This document shows positions 15,482-24,566 of a DNA stretch of 64,000 nucleotides, piece after piece (positions within the stretch are counted from its first letter, which is position 1; every line of letters starts with the position of its first letter). Under the pieces are notes generated by a model. That model saw only the letters and a list, made by a program, of their open reading frames with translations. It did no database searches and was not told where the DNA came from. The stretch is from JAUWCL01 sp964599375 (GTDB lineage Bacteria > Krumholzibacteriota > Krumholzibacteriia > Krumholzibacteriales > Krumholzibacteriaceae). The stretch spans positions 1 to 64,000 of the forward strand of contig CAZREW010000009.1 of the NCBI GenBank assembly GCA_964599375.1, given 5' to 3'. Position numbers and translations under genes: made by a program.

Positions 15482-17455
15482 TCAGCGCTTGCGTCCGCTG
15501 CTTTTGCCGCTCGAGGAGCTTTTGCCCGAAGACCTGCTGCCTGAGGATCTGCTGCTGGAGGACCTGGTCGGGCTGCTTCCCGTCGTGCTCCTTCCGCTCG
15601 AACCGGATGAGCTTGAATTACTCCTGACTCCGCTGTCACGGGACTGGCTGCCGCTCGTGCGGCTCTTGTCGGCGCTTCCGCTTTTGCTCTTGCCGGAATC
15701 CTTTGACGAGCGGGCGGGTGTCCCTGTGCGCGCCGGACTTCTCTGTGGTTTGTAGGAACGGGCCTTCTCTGGAGAGACGGCCTTTGTCTTCCTTGCGGAG
15801 CTGCGGGCACGAACCCGTCTCTCCAGCGCGGAGCCGGCGTTCTGTCTGCCGGTGTCGCGCTGAACGGAAGCCTTTGACGACCCGCGTTCGTAGCTTTTCG
15901 TGCCACTGTCTGATCTGGGGGTCGAGTTCCCCGCGGCCGCGCGCTCCCTTGTCTTCCTGGATTCCTGGTTCACGGTCCTGGCGCTCCGGGTCGCCCCGTA
16001 ATTGCCGTATACTCCCCGCTCGTAACGGCTCGCTCTGCCGGTCTGGTACCTGCTCGTCTCGAACGAGCGGAATCCGGTCGAGGCCCTTTCCCTCGTCACC
16101 TGCCTGGCCAGGCGCGAGCGCTGGTAGCTCCTGGCTGCTGCGGCCGCCGATCTTTTCTTTACAAGCTGACTCGAAGCGAGCGTCGTCTCCCGACTGGTCT
16201 TTACCCTGGTCGAGGCGTAGTCGAGAGAGCCGCGCCTCGTGAGATCACGGCCAGCCGCGTAAGGGGAAGTCTTCACCCTGGTCGAGGCATAGTCGAGAGA
16301 GCCTCTTTTAGTGAATCCGCGTCCCGCGTAGAGGGATCTCTTGTTCGACGGGTAGTAATTCCCCGCGTAGTGCCCGTCCCCGTACCAGTACCCGTTCCAG
16401 TATCCGTGGTGGTACCCGTTCCAGTAGGCGCTGTAGGAGTAGGGATACCATGAGTAGAACGGGTAGTGGTAGTAGTAGCATCCGCTGCTCCAGCCCCATC
16501 CGATCCCCCATGAGATGTCCCAGTACCAGTAAGGATTCGAATTGACATACCAGGACCAGTATCCCGGCCAGTAGCATGAATACGGGTAAAAACCGTAGGT
16601 GTTGTAGATCGAAAGGTAGACCTTCTGGTCGTCGTAATCGTAGTCGTCGTACCCGAGCGTGAGGTTGTCGGCGGAATACGCGTACGAGGAGTAATCATCC
16701 TCGGCCGAGCCGCTGCCCGCCTCCAGGACCGCGAAAAGCTGCGGGTAGGGATAGCTGGCATCCTCGTTGACGGTGATCATCTCGATGTCGACCTCTGGAC
16801 ACTCCATCGCGTAGGGGTCAGGGATCTTCGACGGCGAGTGACACTTGTAGCAGAGATATCCCGGGTAGTCGACCTTGCGGTTGACATAGAAATAAGTGTA
16901 GTCGGTAGCCGGGATCATCCGCTCGGCATCATCGATCAATTCCTCGTCGATCATGTTGAAGGCGAGAAAAGGATCCATGTCGATCCTGAGCCTTCTCTCC
17001 TCCGGCATGGTGCTGTTCTGCGCGAGATAGTAGAGTTCGTCGCGGTCGATCCTCGACGCGTCGCCGACAGCGATCGCGTGGATATATTCGATTCCCGTAT
17101 CCCCGCCGACCTTCCACGTCACTCCCCCTCCCTGCTCGGGAAGAAAATACACTTTTTTGCCCACTACCATCTCCGGCCTTCCATCCGCCGGATAGAGAAG
17201 GTGGACGTATCCATCGCTGTCTATGTTGTAGATGATCACGTACGCGTCGGCATTGGCCTGAAATGTCATGTTGACATCCCGGCCCGGCATCAGGACCGCG
17301 CCACGGCCGCCGATCAGGCGGATCGATACATCAATATCACCCTGAACGGCCGGCTTGAGTGCCGGCGGGCTGTTTATCTCTACGGCCGCTGCCGGTGCCA
17401 CAGAGAGCGTCATGACTGTCAGGGCCAGTAGTAATATCGTTAGCGGATGTCTCAT
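15482..17455 (-). CDS. exported DUF4384 protein with a CxxCH motif and aromatic-rich and Ser/Arg-rich tails
   Basis: A 657-residue exported protein: signal peptide (1-24), a DUF4384-type beta domain at about 38-135 (MPGRDVNMTFQANADAYVIIYNID, then YLLYPAD-like), and an acidic linker. A single CYKCH motif at 202-206 is a possible c-type heme site. Residues about 255-375 are extremely rich in Tyr, Trp and Gly, and the roughly 280-residue tail is Ser/Arg/Lys-rich and low in complexity. The segment RGSLDYASTRVKTS is duplicated. The ATG at 17453-17455 starts the signal peptide; an upstream in-frame start is less likely. Probably surface or periplasmic; function unknown. Confidence 0.7.
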   Translation of the reverse strand: MRHPLTILLLALTVMTLSVAPAAAVEINSPPALKPAVQGDIDVSIRLIGGRGAVLMPGRDVNMTFQANADAYVIIYNIDSDGYVHLLYPADGRPEMVVGKKVYFLPEQGGGVTWKVGGDTGIEYIHAIAVGDASRIDRDELYYLAQNSTMPEERRLRIDMDPFLAFNMIDEELIDDAERMIPATDYTYFYVNRKVDYPGYLCYKCHSPSKIPDPYAMECPEVDIEMITVNEDASYPYPQLFAVLEAGSGSAEDDYSSYAYSADNLTLGYDDYDYDDQKVYLSIYNTYGFYPYSCYWPGYWSWYVNSNPYWYWDISWGIGWGWSSGCYYYHYPFYSWYPYSYSAYWNGYHHGYWNGYWYGDGHYAGNYYPSNKRSLYAGRGFTKRGSLDYASTRVKTSPYAAGRDLTRRGSLDYASTRVKTSRETTLASSQLVKKRSAAAAARSYQRSRLARQVTRERASTGFRSFETSRYQTGRASRYERGVYGNYGATRSARTVNQESRKTRERAAAGNSTPRSDSGTKSYERGSSKASVQRDTGRQNAGSALERRVRARSSARKTKAVSPEKARSYKPQRSPARTGTPARSSKDSGKSKSGSADKSRTSGSQSRDSGVRSNSSSSGSSGRSTTGSSPTRSSSSRSSGSRSSGKSSSSGKSSGRKR

Positions 17456-17531
17456 GGCCTGGACTCCCTTCCAGGGGATATGACCGGCGCTTCTTCCCGC
17501 AAGGCTGACGCCACGCGCCAAGCGCCTGTCC

Positions 17532-17553
17532 ACTACTATAACAGTATAGTAGT
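17532..17553. repeat. perfect 9-bp inverted repeat in divergent promoter region
   Basis: ACTACTATA (17532-17540), loop ACAG, TATAGTAGT (17545-17553), followed by TTT. It lies about 80 bp before the DUF4384 gene in the 320-bp divergent spacer to tolQ and overlaps a TATACT-like -10 for the minus strand. It may be an operator. Confidence 0.4.
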
Positions 17554-17731
17554 TTTACTGTGTTTATACAAGGCATAGACCGTTCCAGAAAGCGTACTGC
17601 TGGCCATCGCACCGATAAAACCTGCGACGCCGGCTAAACGGAGTTCGCTTCCTGTCCCGCTGTACACTATCTTATACAAACTATCGCAGGGGCCGTTCCG
17701 GCCTTCTGAAACAAACTTGACCGTCCAGATG

Positions 17732-17775
17732 TATAATGATAAGTTGCCCGGTGGAGCTGGAAAAGGAGGATGAAT
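17732..17775 (+). promoter_or_regulatory. -10 element and ribosome site of the tol operon
   Basis: A perfect TATAAT at 17732-17737 lies in the 320-bp spacer 17456-17775; no good -35 sits 16-18 bp upstream. A strong AAGGAGG (about 17763-17769) is 6 nt before the ATG at 17776, which decides for this start over the ATG at 17770. Apart from this and the inverted repeat at 17532, I see nothing in the spacer. Confidence 0.5.
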
Positions 17776-18450
17776 ATGGGGTTTGCGGGGTTACCGGTCT
17801 TTCTCCAGGTGGCGGAGAGCTTTACTGACCTTATAGCCGGGTCGGGCACGCTGGCCAAGGCCATCCTTGTCCTGCTGCTCGTCCTGTCCGTCGTTTCCTG
17901 GACAATAATGGTTGAAAAAATAAGATATTTCAGGCGCTCGAAAAAGCAGAGCGAGAGCTTTGTCAAGGTGTTCGAAAAGGAGCCTTCCCTGTCCTCGCTT
18001 GCGGACAAGGCGGCCGAATATCCGGACAGTCCGGAAGCGTCGCTGGTCGTCATGGTCAAGGGCGAGATCGACAGCGGAGAACTGCGCGGCATGGAACATC
18101 TCGACGGCTTCATAGACTCGTCGATGGATACGGTAGTCTCCGAATGGGAATCCTACCTGATATTCCTTTCGACTACAGCGAGCGTATCCCCCTTTCTCGG
18201 CCTGCTCGGGACGGTCTGGGGGATAATGAGCTCGTTTCTCAGCATGGGGGTGCGCGGTTCGGCGAACCTGTATGTCGTCGGGCCCGGGATCGCCGACGCG
18301 CTTATAACCACGGTATTCGGCCTCGGCGCCGCGATACCGGCGGTGATCGGCTATAACTACATTGTACGCGTGATAAGGCGCCGAGAGGAGAAGTTCGGCC
18401 TGTTCGCGGTGCGGTTCAGGACGAGGCTTCTCGAGAAGAGATACTCATGA
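17776..18450 (+). CDS. tolQ: TolQ/ExbB-type proton channel subunit
   Basis: A 224-residue inner-membrane protein of the MotA/TolQ/ExbB family. There are three membrane segments: about 20-40, 130-150 (the STTASVSPFLGLLGTVWGIMSSF signature) and 170-195 (GIADALITTVFGLGAAIPAV). With TolR it forms the proton-driven motor that energises the Tol-Pal link across the envelope during cell constriction. It is the first gene of the tol-pal operon and its stop overlaps tolR by 4 bp. Confidence 0.93.
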   Translation: MGFAGLPVFLQVAESFTDLIAGSGTLAKAILVLLLVLSVVSWTIMVEKIRYFRRSKKQSESFVKVFEKEPSLSSLADKAAEYPDSPEASLVVMVKGEIDSGELRGMEHLDGFIDSSMDTVVSEWESYLIFLSTTASVSPFLGLLGTVWGIMSSFLSMGVRGSANLYVVGPGIADALITTVFGLGAAIPAVIGYNYIVRVIRRREEKFGLFAVRFRTRLLEKRYS

Positions 18451-18848
18451 GGAAGCGTAACAGAGAGAGATACTCCTCGCTGGCCGAGATAAACATCACG
18501 AATCTCGTCGATGTCATCATGGTGCTCCTGATCGTGTTCATGCTGACCGCGCCCTTTCTCCAGGCGGGCGTAAAGCTTCAGCTGCCCAAGGCTGAAGCGA
18601 AGGTCATAGAGGAGCAGGAGGGGATAACGGTCTCGGTCGATGAGGACGGAGAGGTCTTCATAGACAGGCGGAAGGTCGAATGGAGGGATTTCTCCGCGGA
18701 GCTGCGCAAGGCTCTCGACGAGAATCCTCCCAGGGTATTCCTGCGGGCCGACAAGGAAGCCCGCTACGGTTCGGTCATGAGGGTGATCGCCCGGATCAAG
18801 ATGATGGGCATCGAGGACCTCGGGCTGATAGCCGAGCAGGAAGACTGA
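18447..18848 (+). CDS. tolR: TolR/ExbD-type motor subunit
   Basis: The 133-residue protein has one membrane helix (about 17-37) carrying the conserved proton-path Asp (N-L-V-D-V-I-M-V-L-L) and a periplasmic domain of the ExbD/TolR fold (VFLRADKEARYGSVMRVIARIKMMGIEDLGLI). It partners TolQ. Its stop overlaps the ATG of the next gene. Confidence 0.93.
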   Translation: MRKRNRERYSSLAEINITNLVDVIMVLLIVFMLTAPFLQAGVKLQLPKAEAKVIEEQEGITVSVDEDGEVFIDRRKVEWRDFSAELRKALDENPPRVFLRADKEARYGSVMRVIARIKMMGIEDLGLIAEQED

Positions 18849-19510
18849 TGGCCGGATCCGCATCGGGGGCGGGAGGGATGAGGCTTTCCCTGCTTATATC
18901 GATCCTCGTTCACGTCATCATCCTCTGGGCGCTGCTGACCCTATTCAACGTGGTGCCTCAGATGAAGGTGCCGAAGACTGTCTACAACGTGAAGATATTA
19001 AGGCCCTTCGTCGCCCCGAAGGTCGAGGAGCCGAAAGAAGAGCCGAAGGCCGAAGTAGAGGTCAAGAAGCCGGAAGTCACAACTCCGAAACCGAAGCCGA
19101 AGGAAAAGAAAAAGGAACCCGAGAAGAAACCTCAGGAGAAGCCAGTCGAGACGAAGCAGGAGGACAAGCCGATGGATGTCTCGATGCAGGAGGGCAACCA
19201 GACGGAGGTCGCCGTCGACGCGCCTCAGTTCCCCTTTGCCTACTATCTCTCCGCCATAGAGCGCAAGGTATCCGAGAACTGGCTTTCGGTGCAGGGGGGA
19301 AGGGAGGGCGGCATCTCGTGCATGGTCTATTTCAGGCTCTCGCGCAATGGACGGGTCAGCGACCTGCGTGTGGAGACCCCTTCGGGCAACTCGTATTTCG
19401 ACCGGTCCGCGCTCAAGGCGATCAAGAGCGCCGAACCGTACCCTCCCCTCCCGAGAGCGTTCGGCGAATCGTGGCTCGGCATACATTTCACATTTACGCA
19501 GAAGAAGTAG
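18848..19510 (+). CDS. TolA/TonB-family periplasm-spanning protein
   Basis: A 220-residue protein with one N-terminal membrane helix (about 14-34), a long Lys/Pro/Glu-rich periplasmic stretch (about 55-115) and a C-terminal TonB-type domain (VYFRLSRNGRVSDLRVETPSGNSYFDRSALKAIKSAEPYPPLP). By position it is the TolA equivalent, carrying force from TolQR to Pal and TolB. Its length is nearer TonB than Escherichia coli TolA. The ATG at 18848 overlaps the tolR stop; the frame continues upstream, but only as a shadow of tolR. Confidence 0.88.
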   Translation: MAGSASGAGGMRLSLLISILVHVIILWALLTLFNVVPQMKVPKTVYNVKILRPFVAPKVEEPKEEPKAEVEVKKPEVTTPKPKPKEKKKEPEKKPQEKPVETKQEDKPMDVSMQEGNQTEVAVDAPQFPFAYYLSAIERKVSENWLSVQGGREGGISCMVYFRLSRNGRVSDLRVETPSGNSYFDRSALKAIKSAEPYPPLPRAFGESWLGIHFTFTQKK

Positions 19511-19554
19511 CGGGCGAGCCTGGCGAGCCTGCGTGAGAAAGGAAATACCTGCAG

Positions 19555-20805
19555 ATGAGAAGATACGGGATCCTCGCGGCGCTGCTCCTGGCGGCAATGA
19601 CTCCTCTCGGAGCGGCCGCCCAGATGGACGTACACCTTAGCACCGACAAGCCAGGCGGAGGACAGATACCGATCGTCGTGAAAGACATTGAGATAGAGAG
19701 GAACGACCTTCGCGCGGCGTCGGAATACCTGATGTCGGTCCTCAGGCAGGATCTCGAGTTCACGTCGGTATTCATCCCGCTGAAGTTCGCCGCCGGGGCC
19801 GATACCCTCGCGGACGGAGGAACCGCGTCGGCCATAGTGGAGGGAAAGCTCGCCTGGGACGGCGAGAGATACTCGCTCGATGCCAGCCTGATCGATTTTG
19901 TCAGCAGGGAGATGATATTCGGGAAGAGATACACCTTCAGGCATTCCGCCCTGAGGACGGTAGCCCACGAGCTGTCTGACGAGATACTCTTCTTCCTGAT
20001 CGGCGAGACGGGGATCGCGAGGACCCGCCTGCTTTTCACCAGACGTGAAGGCGACGTGAAGAACCTTTACGTCGTGGACTATGACGGATACGGTGAAAAG
20101 GGACTGACCAGCGGCGAGCTTGTGGTCTCCCCGCTGTGGGTCGATGACCACCGGTTCGTATTCACCTCCTACCGCAGAGACAATCCCGATCTGTACATGA
20201 TAGACCTCCTCAAGGGCTCGCGCGAGATGATCTCGCACAGAAAGGGCCTCAATATCGCAAGCGGCTACAACCCGGAGAGCGGCGAACTCGTAGTCACTCT
20301 GAGCATCAAGGGGAACAGCGAGATCTACCTGATGGGCCTCGATGGCTCACTGGGCAGACGACTGACGAATAACCGCGCGATCGATGTGTCTCCCGTATGG
20401 GCTCCGAACGGCAGGGAGATAGCCTTCGTATCGGACCGTTCCATGACCCCTCAGATCTATATCATGGACAGATATGGCGGGAACGTCAGGAGGCTGACCC
20501 GCGAGGGAGGTTACAATACTTCTCCCGACTGGTCGCCCAGGGGGGACCTTGTCGCCTATTCGTCCCGTGACGGCGGCCTATACAGGATGAAGCTGATTTC
20601 TCCGGATGGCCTCTGGCTCGAGACCGTCTTTGACGATTATTTCAGCTATGAGGACGCGTGCTGGGCCCCCGACGGCAGGCATCTGGCCGCGGTGGTGAGG
20701 TACGCAGGCGAGCCCTGGATCGTCGTGATAGATATAGATTCGGGTACAAGGAGGAGGCTCGCCAGGGGAGAGGCTCCATCCTGGTCTCCGCTGAGGTCGA
20801 GATGA
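19555..20805 (+). CDS. tolB: Tol-Pal system protein TolB
   Basis: A 416-residue periplasmic protein: signal peptide (1-22), an N-terminal TolB domain (about 25-165) and a WD40-like beta-propeller with repeats such as DVSPVWAPNGREIAFVSDR, NTSPDWSPRGDLVAYSSR and DACWAPDGRHLAAVV. TolB links Pal with TolA and outer-membrane proteins. It lies between the tolA-like gene and pal, as expected. Confidence 0.93.
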   Translation: MRRYGILAALLLAAMTPLGAAAQMDVHLSTDKPGGGQIPIVVKDIEIERNDLRAASEYLMSVLRQDLEFTSVFIPLKFAAGADTLADGGTASAIVEGKLAWDGERYSLDASLIDFVSREMIFGKRYTFRHSALRTVAHELSDEILFFLIGETGIARTRLLFTRREGDVKNLYVVDYDGYGEKGLTSGELVVSPLWVDDHRFVFTSYRRDNPDLYMIDLLKGSREMISHRKGLNIASGYNPESGELVVTLSIKGNSEIYLMGLDGSLGRRLTNNRAIDVSPVWAPNGREIAFVSDRSMTPQIYIMDRYGGNVRRLTREGGYNTSPDWSPRGDLVAYSSRDGGLYRMKLISPDGLWLETVFDDYFSYEDACWAPDGRHLAAVVRYAGEPWIVVIDIDSGTRRRLARGEAPSWSPLRSR

Positions 20806-20936
20806 CAGTCCCCCGGCGGCAAAATAAGTTAAAATAATCGTTTTCAATTTCGAGGCCTGAGGGTATCATTTGCGCTATATGTGGATTCATGTTGGGATCG
20901 ATTGACAATTTTCCTGCAGACAGGGAGGTTTGCGAT

Positions 20937-21458
20937 ATGAAGCGTTTCGGTTTGCTTTTTCTCGTTCTGACGCTCGCCATACTCATGGTGCTGCCAGCCT
21001 GCTCGAAGAAAGAGGCCCCTCCGGTCGAAGAGAACATAGCTCCAGTGGAGGAAGTACCTCCTCCTCCTCCCCCCCCTCCAGTTAAGGAAGAGATCGAACC
21101 TGTCGAGCAGGAGGAGCTTGAGACCCTCGTCCTCGAGGACGTATTCTTCGATTTCGACAAGTACAGCATCAAGGGAGAGTACAAGGGTGTGCTCGAGAAC
21201 AATGCCGAACTCCTGATGTCGCGTCCCAAGGCGATCCTCGTGATCGAGGGACATTGCGACGAGCGCGGCACATCGGAGTACAACCTCGCTCTGGGCGAGA
21301 AGAGGGCAAAGGCAGCGATGGATTTCTACATCGCCTATGGGATCGGCGCCGGCCGGCTGTCCATAATCAGCTATGGCGAGGAGAAGCCGTTCGCGCTGGG
21401 GCACGACGAGAAGGCGTGGGCGTTGAACCGCCGCGCTCACATGGTAGTAAAGGAATAG
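20937..21458 (+). CDS. pal: peptidoglycan-associated lipoprotein Pal
   Basis: The 173-residue lipoprotein has a signal peptide ending in a lipobox (LPAC, C22), a short Pro/Glu-rich spacer and an OmpA-like peptidoglycan-binding domain from about 65: FDFDKYSI, VIEGHCDERGTSEYNLALGEKRAKAA, ISYGEEKPFALGHDEKAWALNRRAH. It is anchored in the outer membrane and binds meso-diaminopimelate in peptidoglycan. GGGAGG lies before the ATG at 20937. A 130-bp gap before it may hold a separate promoter. Confidence 0.94.
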   Translation: MKRFGLLFLVLTLAILMVLPACSKKEAPPVEENIAPVEEVPPPPPPPPVKEEIEPVEQEELETLVLEDVFFDFDKYSIKGEYKGVLENNAELLMSRPKAILVIEGHCDERGTSEYNLALGEKRAKAAMDFYIAYGIGAGRLSIISYGEEKPFALGHDEKAWALNRRAHMVVKE

Positions 21459-21468
21459 GCGTCCAGCG

Positions 21469-22296
21469 GTGCGCAGACAGGTCATCCGGATAATGATCGC
21501 CGTCACGGTTTCGGCATCGTCCCTACTGCTTGGGGGATGCTGGGGCAGGGAGTACTGGAACGCCCCGGAAGCGACTCTTGCCACCGAGGCCAAGGTGGAT
21601 TCCCTCCTCGGGGAAAACGCCATCCTCCAGAGAAGGCTCTACCATCTGGAGACGATGCTCGAGGGTCAACAGGAACAGCTCCGTGTCAGCGGAGCCAGGA
21701 CGAGCATGGATCTCGAGGAGATAAAGGACCAGATCAACGCGCTCTCCGTGATGATCGAGGAAGAGCGGTACGTGTCCTCTCAGGGGAACGTGCGCCATCC
21801 GTCCGCGCAGGTCGCGGCCGTTCAGGAAAATGCCCCGTCGCCGGATTCTCTCTCCGGGGACGGCGGCGGGGCAGTCTCTCTTCCGGACTCGGCCGGCCCG
21901 GCCATCTCAGTTCCTGTCCCCGAGGAAATGTACAGGCAGATCTATCTCGACTTCAGCCGGATGGAGTACGATATCGCCCTCGATGAATCAGAGGTATTCC
22001 TCCGCGAGTACCCGGGAGATCCGATGACCGAGGATGTCAGGTTCATCAGGGGCGAATGCTACCTCGAACTGGACAAGGATCACGATGCCCTCAGGGAATT
22101 CTCTACTATCCTTCAGGACTATCCGCGAGGCAAAAAGACCCCGGCGGTCCTGCTCCGAATGGCGATCACCTACGAAAAGACGGGGGATTCGGAGCTTGCG
22201 CAGGGCGTGGTGGGAAGGCTCATGAGAGAATATCCAGCCAGCGAGGAAGCGGCAGAAGCAAAGGAGCGTTTCGGCGGATCGCCGGATGACAGGTGA
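21469..22296 (+). CDS. cpoB: CpoB/YbgF-type Tol-Pal-associated lipoprotein
   Basis: A 275-residue protein with a lipobox (LLGGC, C24), a coiled coil (about 40-95, LLGENAILQRRLYHLETMLEGQQEQL) and C-terminal TPR repeats (about 150-270, including YLELDKDHDALREFSTILQDYPRG). This is the YbgF/CpoB layout, though CpoB is usually soluble and the lipid anchor is a variation. It is the last tol-pal gene, coordinating peptidoglycan synthesis with outer-membrane constriction in model species. The start is a GTG 10 bases after pal. Confidence 0.85.
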   Translation: MRRQVIRIMIAVTVSASSLLLGGCWGREYWNAPEATLATEAKVDSLLGENAILQRRLYHLETMLEGQQEQLRVSGARTSMDLEEIKDQINALSVMIEEERYVSSQGNVRHPSAQVAAVQENAPSPDSLSGDGGGAVSLPDSAGPAISVPVPEEMYRQIYLDFSRMEYDIALDESEVFLREYPGDPMTEDVRFIRGECYLELDKDHDALREFSTILQDYPRGKKTPAVLLRMAITYEKTGDSELAQGVVGRLMREYPASEEAAEAKERFGGSPDDR

Positions 22297-23576
22297 TGCA
22301 ATCACCCCAAGGCACGGCTCCAGAAGTACAACTCCCATTGGTAATCGCGGTAATCGCGCTACTAGTCCTCTCGGCCTTCTTTTCAGGGTCGGAGACGGCT
22401 CTTTTCTCCCTCCAGAGATCGAAAGTCGCCGGCATGTCGTCCGGATCGAGAAGACAGAAGCAGGTGGCTTCTCTCCTCGCTGCGCCCAGAAAACTACTCG
22501 TCACGCTTCTGTTCGGCAATCTGCTCGTGAACATCGCCAACACGAGCGTTGTGACGGTTCTCGCGATAAAGCTGTTCGGGGAGCGGGGGGTCGGGTACGC
22601 GATGATCGTTATGACCGTGCTGATCCTGATGTTCGGCGAGATCCTTCCAAAGAGCGTGGCGATCAAGAAGGCGGTAAGCCTCTCAATGGCCATTGCCATT
22701 CCGGTAAGATCTCTCATGTACCTTTTCTATCCGGTCACCGTTTTCCTCGGAATGATAGCCGACTCGTCCGTAGAGATCTGCCGGAAGCTCTTCGGCGAGA
22801 CGAAAGAGAGATATGCCTCGCGGGAACTTGCCACCGCCGTCGAGCTTGGATACAGGGACGGCGTATTTGACGAGTTCGAGAGGGAGATACTGACGAACCT
22901 CTTTCTTCTCGCTGAAACGGATGTGCGCGAGATACTTACGCCACGCGTAGAGGTCTTCACCCTCGATGTGGACACTCCCTTTCAGGAAGCGGTAGCCCAG
23001 GTAAGGGACAGGGGATTTACCAGGGTCCCTCTTTTCGAAGGCAATACCGAAAGGATCGCGGGGATACTCCACACCAAGGACCTGCTGAGGTATTCGAGGA
23101 ACGAGAGGATAACCCTGCGTGAACTGGTGCGTCCGGTCAGCTTCGTCCCCGAGACAAAGCCGGTCAGAGACCTGCTTGGAGAGTTGACGGCTTCCAGGAA
23201 CCACGTCGTCATCGTGGTCGACGAGCACGGCTCGTACGAGGGTATCGTCACGCTCGAGGACATCCTCGAGGAGATCATCGGGGAGATACGCGACAGGAGA
23301 GAGCCTCGCGTCAAGGAATACCATATAATAGATGAGGACCGGATAATCGTAGAGGGATCGATGCATCTAGAGGACCTAAACGAGGTCTTCGGCACCGACC
23401 TCGATTCAAAGGATGTAGAGACGATCAATGGTCTACTCTGCGATATGACGGGCAGGATCCCGGTCGACGGCGAATCATTCAGATCCGGCAGACTGCGTTT
23501 TCTCGTGCTGTCGTCAGGAAAGACGAAAGTGGAGAAGATCAAGATCGAACGGCTGGGGGAGGAGGAGCCGCGATGA
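22296..23576 (+). CDS. CNNM/CorC (HlyC) family membrane protein with CBS domains
   Basis: A 426-residue protein with an N-terminal CNNM membrane domain (about 1-190, with FFSGSETALFSLQRSKV and FGEILPKSVA), two CBS domains (about 205-325) and a CorC_HlyC transporter-associated domain at the C-terminus (DGESFRSGRLRFLVLSSGKTKVEKIKIER). Members move or regulate Mg2+ or Na+/Mg2+. The ATG overlaps the cpoB stop by one base; a GTG just before is also possible. It is followed at once by a paralogue. Confidence 0.9.
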   Translation: MQSPQGTAPEVQLPLVIAVIALLVLSAFFSGSETALFSLQRSKVAGMSSGSRRQKQVASLLAAPRKLLVTLLFGNLLVNIANTSVVTVLAIKLFGERGVGYAMIVMTVLILMFGEILPKSVAIKKAVSLSMAIAIPVRSLMYLFYPVTVFLGMIADSSVEICRKLFGETKERYASRELATAVELGYRDGVFDEFEREILTNLFLLAETDVREILTPRVEVFTLDVDTPFQEAVAQVRDRGFTRVPLFEGNTERIAGILHTKDLLRYSRNERITLRELVRPVSFVPETKPVRDLLGELTASRNHVVIVVDEHGSYEGIVTLEDILEEIIGEIRDRREPRVKEYHIIDEDRIIVEGSMHLEDLNEVFGTDLDSKDVETINGLLCDMTGRIPVDGESFRSGRLRFLVLSSGKTKVEKIKIERLGEEEPR

Positions 23577-24550
23577 GCACGGGCGCGTCGGTCTTTCTGA
23601 TCCTTCTTATGATACTCCTGGCGGCCTTTTTCGCGGGCTCGGAGACCGCGATAGTCTCCTGCAGCAAGGTCAGGCTCCACAGCAGGGCCAGGCACGGTTC
23701 TTGGAGGGCAAGACTGCTCGAGAGACTCCTCCGGACGCCCGAGCATTTCTTCAGCGTGGTCCTGGTCGGTACGAACCTGGCGGTGATCAGCTGCACGGCC
23801 GTTGCCACATGGCTCGCCGTGAGACTGTTCGGGGATTCGGGCGGTCTCGTCGCTACCGCCGTCATGACCCCGCTCCTGCTTATATTCGGGGAGGTCATAC
23901 CAAAGTCGGCATTTCTCTATCACGCCGACCAGGTGTCGATAAAGATAGCTCCCGCCCTGCATGTGATGTCGATCATTCTCTTCCCGCTCGTTTTTCCCGC
24001 CACGGTCCTCGCCAGGTTGATGTCAAGGCTCGCCGGCACCGGCGAGGGCAAGCTCGACATACTCAGTTCCCGCGAGGACCTGGTCTTCCTTTACAGGAGG
24101 GGCAAGGTCGAGGGGGATCTGGAGCAACGCGAAAAGCGTATGATCGACGGTGTCTTCGACTTCGGCACGAGGAAAGTCCGCGAACTGATGGTCCCGATCG
24201 AACAGGTCGTATCATTCCCTGTCAACGCCTCCGTGGATCAGGTGATCGAGGAGGCCAACAGGCACACGTACTCTCGTTTCCCTCTCATCTCGCCGAATGA
24301 CGGGAGGATCGTGGGCATAATCTCACTGTTCGATCTGCTCGGACTCGACGGTGGCGAGAGACTTGCTACTGTCATGCATAAGCCTTTCGAGGTAGACGAG
24401 GATGAGTCAGCCGAGCGCCTTCTGGTGAGGCTGAAAGACGAGCCGCTTCATTTCGCCGTAATCACAAGTGGCGAAAAAGCAAAGGGTATCATAACCCTAG
24501 AGAACATCCTCGAAAGCATCGTAGGCGAGATATCCAACGAGTACGAGTAG
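23573..24550 (+). CDS. CNNM/CorC family paralogue, short form
   Basis: The 325-residue paralogue of the preceding gene has a CNNM membrane domain (FFAGSETAIVSCSKVRLHSRARHGS, FGEVIPKSAFLY) and two CBS domains (to about 320). It ends where the CorC_HlyC domain would begin, so that domain is missing. The ATG overlaps the upstream stop as ATGA. A tandem full-plus-short pair suggests a hetero-oligomeric transporter, by inference. Confidence 0.87.
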   Translation: MSTGASVFLILLMILLAAFFAGSETAIVSCSKVRLHSRARHGSWRARLLERLLRTPEHFFSVVLVGTNLAVISCTAVATWLAVRLFGDSGGLVATAVMTPLLLIFGEVIPKSAFLYHADQVSIKIAPALHVMSIILFPLVFPATVLARLMSRLAGTGEGKLDILSSREDLVFLYRRGKVEGDLEQREKRMIDGVFDFGTRKVRELMVPIEQVVSFPVNASVDQVIEEANRHTYSRFPLISPNDGRIVGIISLFDLLGLDGGERLATVMHKPFEVDEDESAERLLVRLKDEPLHFAVITSGEKAKGIITLENILESIVGEISNEYE

Positions 24551-24566
24551 AAGGGAGCAGTGCGGA

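Noticed and set aside
16195..16310. Two similar 40-bp DNA stretches that looked like a mobile or CRISPR repeat
   Set aside because: They encode the duplicated RGSLDYASTRVKTS segment of the DUF4384 protein; there are only two copies and no spacer regularity.
17716..17737. TTGACC close upstream of TATAAT before tolQ as a -35/-10 pair
   Set aside because: Only nine bases lie between them; too short for a sigma70 promoter.
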